A stretch of 15,426 bases of DNA from assembly GCA_013697225.1 (NCBI GenBank), contig JACCXG010000401.1, positions 1 through 15,426 of the forward strand, read 5' to 3'. The stretch comes from Acidobacteriota bacterium. GTDB lineage: Bacteria > Acidobacteriota > Vicinamibacteria > Vicinamibacterales > 2-12-FULL-66-21. The notes beneath the pieces were generated by a model. It saw only the letters and a program-made list of their open reading frames with translations, made no database searches and had not been told where the DNA came from. A program made the position numbers and the translations under genes. The first letter of the stretch is position 1, and each line of letters opens with the position of its first letter. Below are positions 7,064 through 13,317 of the stretch, piece by piece.

Positions 7064-8728
7064 ATGGCGGCCCGCCTGACGGCATACCTGGTTGTCGCGA
7101 TCGTGGCGGGCACCCTGATTGCCGGCCTCATCGTAGGCGCGCAGCGGGACGACGACGGCCCCGTCGATCTCATCGTGCATAATGCAACGGTTTATACGGC
7201 CGATCGGCGAGGCACCACGGCCGAGGCGGTTGCGGTCCGCGGCAACCAGATACTCCGTGTGGGCAGCAATCGCGAAATCGCGAGGCTTCAGCGTCCGCAG
7301 ACGGTCGTGGTGGATGCACACGGGGGCACCGTCCTTCCCGGCTTCAACGACGCGAACGCCCAGCTCGTCCGGTGGGGCCTGACGCTCGACGCGATCGACC
7401 TGGCAGGCACCTCCAGCCCAACCGAGCTTCTGGGACGTATCCGTGAATGGGGGGCGGCCCACCCGAATCGTGAGTGGGTCGTCGGCCGCGGCCCGTCCGG
7501 CGAGCACTTCAAGACTGCGCTCCCTTCGCGCCAGATCCTCGATTCAGCCGTTCCGGACCGCCCGGCCATTGTCTTCGGAGGAGATGGGAGCACCGTCTGG
7601 GCCAATACCGCAGCCCTGCGGCTGGCCGGCATGATCCCCCAGACGCTGGATCCCCGAAGCGCGTCAGCCGTCCGGGAGCCCCGGACGGGCGAACCCTCGG
7701 GCGTGCTGAAGGGATCGGCGGCCAAGGCGGTTGCAGACCTTATTGCGGAGGACACGCGGGAAGAGCGCGCCAATGCACTGCGGCTCGCTCTTGCTGAAGC
7801 CAACGCCGCGGGAATCACGAGCGTGCAGAACATCGGCGAGTCCACCGATGTGTTCGATCTCTACGACGAGATGCGTCGCAGCGGGGCCCTGACGGTCAGA
7901 GTGTCCTCGGCGATAGCAATCGACGGTCCGCTCACGGAAGGTGACCTGGCGCGTCTCGAAGGGATCCAGGAGCGGTACCCGGACGATCCGCTGTTCAAGG
8001 TCGGTGCGCTGGCAATCCGGCTGGGAGATGACGTTCGCACCTCCTCGTTCAGCCCCGACGCGCTCAATCGCACCGTCCGGCTTGCCGATGAAGCCGGCTG
8101 GCAGATCGTCACCCACGCTCCGACGGTATCGTCGGTCCGGATGTCGCTCGATGCGTACGCGCATGCCGTGCGTTCCAACAGGATGCCGGAGCGCGGGCGG
8201 CGCCATCGCATCGATGGGGTGACGGCCATTGCGCCCGACGATGTTCTCCGGTTTGGATCGCTCGGCCTGGTGGCCTCGATCCGACCGCCAGGGGCGCTCT
8301 CCCAGGTGCCGCGCGGCGAGGCCGGCAAACTTCCTTATCGTGCGCTGGCGGGCGAGAGCCGGATCGTGCTGGCGAGTCCCTTACCCTCACACGAGATGAA
8401 TCCGCTGCTGGGCCTCTACAAGGCCGCAGGGCTGGACGTTGAGGGGCTGGACGTTGAGGGGCCGCCAGCCGAAGGGCTCCCGCTGAAAGAAGCCATCGAG
8501 GCATATACGTCCGCCCCTGCGTGGGCCACCTTCGACGAGGGGCGGAAGGGAACGATCTCCGCGGGCATGCTGGCTGACCTGGTGGTGCTCTCGGAAGACA
8601 TCTTCGTCACGCCCCAGGTAACGCTGCCGACCACCGCGGTCGCGTACACCATTTTCGACGGGAAGATTGTGTACCAGCGGGACGCCCCCGCGGGACGGCC
8701 TCCCGTCCCGACCACACTCACTCAGTAG
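7064..8728 (+). CDS. Membrane-anchored YtcJ-like amidohydrolase homologue, probable pseudoenzyme
   Basis: A 554-residue protein with a single N-terminal hydrophobic anchor (about 7-26), then the composite beta-sandwich and TIM-barrel of Amidohydro_3/YtcJ proteins. Family landmarks align well: DLIVHNATVYTAD (35-47), VLPGF (90-94), NTAALRLAGM (181-190), ITSVQNIGE (251-259), PDDVLRFGSLGLVASIRP (391-408) and GTISAGMLADLVVLSED (497-512). The active site does not fit: the HxH after VLPGFxDx is Asn98-x-Gln100; the His of the usual RHRIEH is Gly385; the Asp of GSDxP is Pro439; the His of DGHS is Ser176. Lys312 and His351 remain. I infer a non-catalytic or strongly re-purposed protein facing the periplasm. 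The ATG at 7064 has GGAGGA three bases upstream. The reading frame is intact, arguing against a decaying pseudogene. The 3' end overlaps the convergent phosphatase-family gene by 7 bp. Confidence 0.85.
   Translation: MAARLTAYLVVAIVAGTLIAGLIVGAQRDDDGPVDLIVHNATVYTADRRGTTAEAVAVRGNQILRVGSNREIARLQRPQTVVVDAHGGTVLPGFNDANAQLVRWGLTLDAIDLAGTSSPTELLGRIREWGAAHPNREWVVGRGPSGEHFKTALPSRQILDSAVPDRPAIVFGGDGSTVWANTAALRLAGMIPQTLDPRSASAVREPRTGEPSGVLKGSAAKAVADLIAEDTREERANALRLALAEANAAGITSVQNIGESTDVFDLYDEMRRSGALTVRVSSAIAIDGPLTEGDLARLEGIQERYPDDPLFKVGALAIRLGDDVRTSSFSPDALNRTVRLADEAGWQIVTHAPTVSSVRMSLDAYAHAVRSNRMPERGRRHRIDGVTAIAPDDVLRFGSLGLVASIRPPGALSQVPRGEAGKLPYRALAGESRIVLASPLPSHEMNPLLGLYKAAGLDVEGLDVEGPPAEGLPLKEAIEAYTSAPAWATFDEGRKGTISAGMLADLVVLSEDIFVTPQVTLPTTAVAYTIFDGKIVYQRDAPAGRPPVPTTLTQ
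8429..8458 (+). repeat. Perfect tandem duplication of a 15-bp unit
   Basis: The unit gggctggacgttgag occurs twice back to back and encodes GLDVEGLDVE (residues 456-465) in the amidohydrolase-like protein. It keeps the frame. The insertion lies in a loop after the position where the family's metal-binding Asp would be. Confidence 0.95.
8691..8710. terminator. GC-rich hairpin at a convergent gene junction
   Basis: An 8-bp perfect inverted repeat (CGGGACGG at 8691-8698, CCGTCCCG at 8703-8710) with a 4-base loop. It sits inside the last codons of the amidohydrolase-like gene and 11 bases beyond the stop of the opposing phosphatase-family gene. There is no T tract on either side, so intrinsic termination is uncertain; it could act as a 3'-end stabiliser or block read-through on either strand. 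Confidence 0.4.
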
Positions 8729-9219
8729 CGCAACCGGATCATCGACGGCGCCGCACCGGGCGTCACGACGAAGAGGTTGTCGTATTCCTCGTCGCCAATC
8801 GCAACCTCCCCCTTCACGCCCAGCCGCTTCAGCAGTTCCGGCACGCTGTTCGAGTGGCCGACAACCAGCACGTTCTCTTTCGCGGCGCGGATCTTCTCGA
8901 TCACCGCTCCCGGATCCGACGAATCGATGACGGCTGGCTCGAGGCGAAGCGCCGTCGCGAGCGGGGCTGCCGTCTGCTGCGTGCGTTTGTACTGGGTGGT
9001 GAAAATTGCCGTTACCTGTGCGTCCTTGAGGAGCTGCGCCAGCCGCAAGGCGCGCCTCTTCCCCTCCTCCGACAGGTCAGGGTCCGTTGCCATCATCTGG
9101 CCGCTGCCGGTGCTGTCAGCACGCTCGGCGTGACGCACGAGAATCACCGCGCCCTGTCCCGCCGCAGACGACACACACGCGAGGATCAGCAGGCAGGCGG
9201 CCGCGGCAGTACGCATCAT
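8722..9219 (-). CDS. Secreted histidine phosphatase superfamily protein (SixA-like)
   Basis: A 165-residue protein starting at ATG 9219-9217, chosen because GAGGAG (9225-9230 on this strand) lies five bases upstream and the start opens a clean signal peptide (MMRTAAAACLLILACVSSAA). A longer reading from 9282 would add 21 residues without such support. The signal is followed by VLVRHAE with the catalytic His30, a second conserved block YKRTQQTA with Arg79, and GHSNS with His122. This is the small, SixA-like branch of the phosphoglycerate-mutase fold, which hydrolyses phosphate esters or phosphohistidine through a phosphohistidine intermediate. The signal implies export; LILAC before the cleavage region could be a weak lipobox, so surface lipidation is possible. 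The substrate is unknown. Its 3' end overlaps the amidohydrolase-like gene. Confidence 0.85.
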   Translation of the reverse strand: MMRTAAAACLLILACVSSAAGQGAVILVRHAERADSTGSGQMMATDPDLSEEGKRRALRLAQLLKDAQVTAIFTTQYKRTQQTAAPLATALRLEPAVIDSSDPGAVIEKIRAAKENVLVVGHSNSVPELLKRLGVKGEVAIGDEEYDNLFVVTPGAAPSMIRLRY

Positions 9220-9354
9220 CGGTTCTCCTCTCGTCATGCGGGCGGCGCTTGAGATCCGCCAGCGGGAACACGGCCCGCCCACGGCCCGGGTTGTATCATT
9301 TCATGCGAGCGGCCGAACGCGCGAAGCATGGACGAGGGGACGACCAGGAAGATC
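9220..9354. promoter_or_regulatory. Divergent gap between phosphatase-family and Rieske genes
   Basis: A 135-bp region with both start sites facing outward. On the + strand TATCAT (9294-9299) is a possible -10 about 55 bases before the preferred Rieske start. No matching -35 is evident. The minus-strand ribosome site GAGGAG (9225-9230) belongs to the phosphatase-family gene. I see no clear operator. Confidence 0.25.
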
Positions 9355-10479
9355 ATGGATATCGTGGTGAAGCCCCGCGACGTGATCCCCGAAGAAGGAC
9401 GGACCCTGCCTGCGGCCTACTACGTCGACCCCAGGTACTTCGACCGCGAGATGGACCGGCTCTTCGGGCGGATGTGGGTTGCCGCCGGACGCACCGAAGC
9501 GGTGGAGAAGCCGGGGCAGTTCTTCCTCCGTGAGCTGCTGGGTGAGCGGGTAATCATCACGCGCAGCACCGGCGGCGTCAGGGCCTACTACAACGTCTGC
9601 CGGCATCGAGGCACCCAGCTGTGCACCGAGGCGTCCGGCACGTTCCCCGGCAGCATCCAGTGCCCGTACCACGCATGGACGTACGACCTGGACGGCCGGC
9701 TCGTCGGGGCGCCGCACATGGACGAGGTGCCCCACTTCCGGAAGGAGGACTACCCGCTGCAGCCGGTTGCAGCGGAGGTCTGGGACGGACACATCTTCAT
9801 CAGTCTGAATCCCGTTCCGCCGGCGCTTCAGACACAGCTCGCTGGTCTGCCGGGGAAGTTCGCGCCGTGGCGGATGGGAGATCTGCGCCTCGGACACCGC
9901 ATCACGTACGACGTGAAGGCAAACTGGAAGCTGATTGTCCAGAACTACAACGAGTGCCTGCACTGCCCCAACGTGCACCCGGCGCTGAACAGGCTGTCCC
10001 ACTACCTGAGCGGCGAAAACGAGCCGCTCCAGGGGACTTACATGGGCGGCCGGATGGATCTTCGTCCCGGCGTGGACACGCTCTCGATGAACGGCACCTG
10101 CCCGCGCGCGTTCCTGCCTGGCCTGACACCTGAAGACCGGCGCCGCGTCTACTACTACGCCATCTTCCCGAACATGCTCCTCAGCCTGCATCCGGATTAC
10201 ATGTTGGTGCACACCCTCTGGCCTGTCGCACCGGACCGGACGATCAACATCTGTGAATGGCACTTCCACCCCGAGGAGATGGCGCGCGAGGGGTTCGACC
10301 CGCAGGACGCGGTCGAGTTCTGGGACACGACGAACAGGCAGGACTGGCACGTCTGCGAGCTCTCCCAGGCCGGCATCAGCTCGCGGGGCTACAGACCGGG
10401 GCCGTACTCCAATCGTGAGGACCTGCTCTACGCCTTCGACCGAATGATTCGAAACATTCATTCGGGCGAGCACCCCTAG
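9355..10479 (+). CDS. Rieske non-haem iron oxygenase alpha subunit (quaternary-amine-oxygenase-like)
   Basis: A 374-residue protein from ATG 9355, preferred because AGGA (9346-9349) lies five bases upstream; ATG 9328 would add nine residues with no ribosome site. The Rieske [2Fe-2S] ligands are CRH (Cys82, His84) and CPYH (Cys103, His106), spaced CxH-x18-CxxH. The mononuclear iron site is NYNECLHCPNVH (His203, His208) with the third ligand probably Asp330 in NRQDWHVCE. The electron-bridging residue is Glu200 where most ring-hydroxylating dioxygenases have Asp; NECxHC with Glu is characteristic of the branch with carnitine, glycine-betaine and stachydrine oxygenases. I infer oxidative C-N cleavage or N-demethylation, releasing formaldehyde or an aldehyde. 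Aromatic O-demethylation is the main alternative. These enzymes need a ferredoxin-type reductase, which is not in the window. The neighbouring genes (GcvT-like, FAD oxidoreductases) support a demethylation role. Confidence 0.85.
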   Translation: MDIVVKPRDVIPEEGRTLPAAYYVDPRYFDREMDRLFGRMWVAAGRTEAVEKPGQFFLRELLGERVIITRSTGGVRAYYNVCRHRGTQLCTEASGTFPGSIQCPYHAWTYDLDGRLVGAPHMDEVPHFRKEDYPLQPVAAEVWDGHIFISLNPVPPALQTQLAGLPGKFAPWRMGDLRLGHRITYDVKANWKLIVQNYNECLHCPNVHPALNRLSHYLSGENEPLQGTYMGGRMDLRPGVDTLSMNGTCPRAFLPGLTPEDRRRVYYYAIFPNMLLSLHPDYMLVHTLWPVAPDRTINICEWHFHPEEMAREGFDPQDAVEFWDTTNRQDWHVCELSQAGISSRGYRPGPYSNREDLLYAFDRMIRNIHSGEHP

Positions 10480-10492
10480 CCAGGGGACTAGG
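10473..10492. terminator. Possible bidirectional stem-loop between convergent stops
   Basis: Two alternative short stems overlap here: CCCCT/AGGGG (10473-10477 with 10482-10486, loop of four) and CCTAG/CTAGG (10475-10479 with 10488-10492). They cover the stop codons of the Rieske and GcvT-like genes, only eight bases apart. There is no T tract, so a terminator role is tentative. Confidence 0.25.
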
Positions 10493-11693
10493 ACGATGGT
10501 GGGGGCGTCGCGGTCTTTCTTCGGGGGTTGAAGAACGGCGTCTGGACGACCGTGGCGGCAACGCGGTGGCGCACGGCCTCCACTGTGATCTCCACTTGCA
10601 GCGTCGAACCCGGAGCATAGTGCGGCTTTGTCACGGTGGCGAGGGCAATGAGGCGCTTCAGCACGGGGGACCAGGTCGTGGTCGTCGCCTTGCCGACCTG
10701 TCTGCCGTTCCGGTACACAGGCACTGCGGTGCGTGAGGCGGTGGAACCGACGGCCGGAGGCAGGCCGACCCGGTCGAAGAGGCGTTCGACTTCCGTCCAG
10801 TCGATCTCGAGCCCGACGATCTGACGGGCGGCACCGCGGGCCTGTTCCGCGCGCAGCGCCTGCACCCCGATGAACCGCCCTTTCTCGAGGTTCACCAGCC
10901 GGCCAAGGCCAAGCTCGTACGGCGTGTACTTCTGGTCCGCAAGGAGGGCCTTCCTGCTGCTGAAGAAATCCACCTCGGTAAGCAGCAGTCCAGCCTCCAC
11001 CCGCGCAACGTCGAGCGCGAGCATGCCGGCCGGGCGGACGTCGAAGGGACGCCCTCCTTCCATCAACGCGTCCCACACGGCCACGGCGTGCCTGACCGGA
11101 ATCCAGATCTCATAGCCAAGATCGCCCGTGTACCCCGTGCGGGAGATCTCGACCCGGACGCCAGCGATCACGCCGCTCGTCACCCGGAAGTACTTCAGCC
11201 GATCGATGTCGGCATCGGACACCGCCCTCAGCAGGTTCGCCGAGGTAGGGCCCTGCAGGGCAATGGCAGCAATCTCCTCCGACACGTCCTCGATGAACAC
11301 CTGCATGCCGGCCGCGTTCTGCCGGAACCAGCGGAGGTTCGGATCCGCGGCGGTCCACCGGAAGCGGTTCTCCCCGAGCCTCGCTACCGTCCCGTCGTCT
11401 ATGACCTTTCCGTGCTCGTCGCACCACGGGGTGTAGAACACCTGACCGACGCTCATCCTGGAGATATCCCGCGTGATCAGCCGGTCGATCAGTCGCGGAG
11501 CATCCGGGCCGGTGATGAGGTACTTGAAGAGCGGCGAGACATCGATGAGAGCGGCCGCGTTCCGGATCGCGTGGTATTCGTGCTCGTGGTGCCCTTCGTA
11601 GGCGCTCACGGCGTAATAGCCCGACCATTCGCGGTAGTTCAGGCTCTGGCACAGCGCGAAGGTCCGCTCGTGAAGGGCGGTTCCGATGGGCAT
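10488..11693 (-). CDS. GcvT-like folate-dependent aminomethyltransferase/demethylase
   Basis: A 401-residue protein of the glycine-cleavage T-protein fold, slightly longer than housekeeping GcvT. Seen: AALIDVSPLFKYLITGPDA (47-65), the VIDDG block with the expected catalytic Asp (Asp99/100), ALQGPTSANLL (145-155), SRTGYTGDLGYEI (184-196), and ALDVARVEAGLLL (226-238). A C-terminal barrel continues through YRNGRQVGKATT. GcvT relatives transfer a one-carbon unit from an N-, S- or O-methylated substrate to tetrahydrofolate (T-protein, sarcosine/dimethylglycine enzymes, DmdA, aromatic demethylases). Neither GcvH nor GcvP is nearby, so I infer a catabolic one-carbon transferase rather than the glycine cleavage system. 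It starts 32 bases from the divergent FAD oxidoreductase gene and converges on the Rieske gene. No strong ribosome site precedes the ATG. Confidence 0.85.
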   Translation of the reverse strand: MPIGTALHERTFALCQSLNYREWSGYYAVSAYEGHHEHEYHAIRNAAALIDVSPLFKYLITGPDAPRLIDRLITRDISRMSVGQVFYTPWCDEHGKVIDDGTVARLGENRFRWTAADPNLRWFRQNAAGMQVFIEDVSEEIAAIALQGPTSANLLRAVSDADIDRLKYFRVTSGVIAGVRVEISRTGYTGDLGYEIWIPVRHAVAVWDALMEGGRPFDVRPAGMLALDVARVEAGLLLTEVDFFSSRKALLADQKYTPYELGLGRLVNLEKGRFIGVQALRAEQARGAARQIVGLEIDWTEVERLFDRVGLPPAVGSTASRTAVPVYRNGRQVGKATTTTWSPVLKRLIALATVTKPHYAPGSTLQVEITVEAVRHRVAATVVQTPFFNPRRKTATPPPSS

Positions 11694-11725
11694 GATCCGT
11701 CACATAATCTTACCTTCGCCTTCTC
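11694..11725. promoter_or_regulatory. Very short divergent intergenic region
   Basis: Only 32 bp separate the start codons of the GcvT-like (-) and first FAD oxidoreductase (+) genes. CATAAT (11703-11708, +) fits a -10 at five of six positions. A weaker TAAGAT lies on the minus strand at 11712-11707. Any -35 boxes must fall inside the opposite coding sequences, so the two promoters would overlap and be co-regulated or mutually interfering. Confidence 0.35.
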
Positions 11726-13309
11726 ATGCACTACGACGCGATCGTCATCGGCGGCGGCCACAACGGGCTCATCCATGCCGCCTACCTTGCGCGCGCAGGC
11801 CGCAAGGTCCTGGTGCTCGAGCGGCGGCATGTGCTCGGGGGGGCGGCCGTCACCGAGGAAATCCACCCGGGTTTCAAGTACTCGGTGGCCTCTTACGTGG
11901 TTTCGCTCCTCAGGCCGGAGATCATCCGGGAGCTGGATCTGCCCAGACACGGCCTCGAAATCCTGCCCCTCGACGGCACGTTCACGCCGATGCCCGGCGG
12001 GGATTATCTCTGGCGCATGAACGATCACGCCATGACACGGCGCCAGATCGCGCGTCACTCCAGAGAAGACGCTGAAGCCTACGAGGAGTACGGCAAGGCC
12101 ATGGTCGAGATGGGGCGGTTCGTCAAGCCGCTCCTGGCGATGACACCCCCCGACCCGACGTCCCTCGATCCCCGAGGGCTGAAAGACCTGCTGTCCCTGG
12201 GCCGGCGTTTTCGGGCCCTCTCCGACGACGACCGGTACAACCAGGTCCAGCTGATGACGATGAGCGCCGCCGACTTCCTGGATCAGTGGTTCGAGACCGA
12301 CGTCCTGAAGGCCACGATGGCTGCGTCAGGGATCATCGGGACCTTTCTCGGCGTGCGGTCACCCGGCACCGCATACGTCCTCCTTCACCACTACATGGGG
12401 GAGATCGACGGCGCCTTCCGCTCGTGGGGACTCTCGAGGGGGGGCACCGGCGCGATCTCCGAAGCCTGCGCCGCCGCTGCGCGCGAGGCCGGCGCCGAGA
12501 TCCGCACCGAGACCTCCGTCTCGCGAATCATCGTCAAGGACGGAACGGTGGTCGGCGTCGCGCTGGAGAACGGCGACTACCTGACCGGGACAGTCGTGTC
12601 CTCGAGCGTCGACCCGCACCTGACGTTCCTGAAGATGGTCGGCGCCGAGCATCTGCCCGACGAGTTCGTCTCGGACGTGCGCCGGTACAAGTTCCGGGGA
12701 TCCTCGGGGAAAGTGAACCTCGCCCTCGACGCACTGCCCGACTTCACGGCCCTTCCGGGCGCCGGCCCTCACCTGCGCGGGGCAATCTCGATCTCCCCGA
12801 GCGTGGACTACATGGAACGCGCCTACGACGACGCGAAGTACGGGCGCTATTCACGGAAGCCGTATATCGACGTCGTGATCCCAAGCCTCACGGATCCATC
12901 GCTCGCGCCCCCGGGGAAGCACGTCATGTCCTGCTTCGTGCAGTACGCCCCCTACCATCTGAGGGAAGGCACATGGGACGAGCAACGGGAGGCGTTTGGA
13001 GATGCTGTCATCAGGACGCTGGCTGAGTACGCCCCGAACCTGCGCGACATCATCCTGCATCGCCAGGTGCTCACGCCTCTGGACATCGAGCGGCAGTTCG
13101 GGTTGACCGAGGGGAATATCTTCCAGGGAGAGCTCACGCTCGAGCAGCTGTTCTTCCTCCGCCCCGCTCCCGGCTGGGCCCGCTACCGCACGCCTATCCG
13201 CAACTTGTACATGTGCGGATCGGCGACCCATCCCGGAGGCGGCATCATGGGAGCACCGGGCAGGAATGCGGCGCGTACGGTCGTAAAGGATGTCTCCGGT
13301 GGAAGATAG
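11726..13309 (+). CDS. PYROXD2/CrtI-like FAD-dependent oxidoreductase, copy 1
   Basis: A 527-residue flavoprotein of the phytoene-dehydrogenase-related (COG1233) group, closest in layout to animal PYROXD2. The N-terminal dinucleotide-binding motif is VIGGGHNGLIHAAYL (7-21) ending with the ribose-binding Glu in VLVLE. VLGGAAVTEEIHPGF follows it, and a C-terminal FAD-contact block reads MCGSATHPGGGIMGAPGRNAA. No signal peptide or membrane segment is seen, so it is probably cytoplasmic. Known family members include carotenoid desaturases, but no other carotenoid gene is present. The human PYROXD2 locus is genetically linked to methylated-amine levels, which fits the Rieske and GcvT neighbours; I infer oxidation of an amine or amino acid. 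The start ATG follows the 32-bp divergent gap and no clear ribosome site is seen. The stop lies eight bases before the start proposed for copy 2. Confidence 0.87.
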   Translation: MHYDAIVIGGGHNGLIHAAYLARAGRKVLVLERRHVLGGAAVTEEIHPGFKYSVASYVVSLLRPEIIRELDLPRHGLEILPLDGTFTPMPGGDYLWRMNDHAMTRRQIARHSREDAEAYEEYGKAMVEMGRFVKPLLAMTPPDPTSLDPRGLKDLLSLGRRFRALSDDDRYNQVQLMTMSAADFLDQWFETDVLKATMAASGIIGTFLGVRSPGTAYVLLHHYMGEIDGAFRSWGLSRGGTGAISEACAAAAREAGAEIRTETSVSRIIVKDGTVVGVALENGDYLTGTVVSSSVDPHLTFLKMVGAEHLPDEFVSDVRRYKFRGSSGKVNLALDALPDFTALPGAGPHLRGAISISPSVDYMERAYDDAKYGRYSRKPYIDVVIPSLTDPSLAPPGKHVMSCFVQYAPYHLREGTWDEQREAFGDAVIRTLAEYAPNLRDIILHRQVLTPLDIERQFGLTEGNIFQGELTLEQLFFLRPAPGWARYRTPIRNLYMCGSATHPGGGIMGAPGRNAARTVVKDVSGGR

Positions 13310-13313
13310 GAGG
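13308..13313 (+). promoter_or_regulatory. Perfect Shine-Dalgarno AGGAGG deciding a CTG start
   Basis: AGGAGG overlaps the stop codon of FAD oxidoreductase copy 1 and lies four bases before CTG 13318. It forms the left half of a 12-bp perfect palindrome (13308-13319, AGGAGGCCTCCT), so the site could pair weakly with the bases around the start codon. Confidence 0.7.
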
Positions 13314-13317
13314 CCTC

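Noticed and set aside
8722..9219. RHA in place of the RHG signature in the histidine phosphatase as a sign of inactivity
   Set aside because: VRHAE is common in SixA-like and secreted members, and the Arg, both His and the second Arg block are present.
9301..11076. Antisense ORF (591 codons) across the Rieske and GcvT-like genes
   Set aside because: It covers convergent genes with intact cofactor motifs and has no family resemblance itself.
13213..13317. Upstream GTG start for FAD oxidoreductase copy 2
   Set aside because: It lies inside the conserved C-terminal block of copy 1, has no ribosome site, and adds 35 Arg-rich residues absent from the paralogue.
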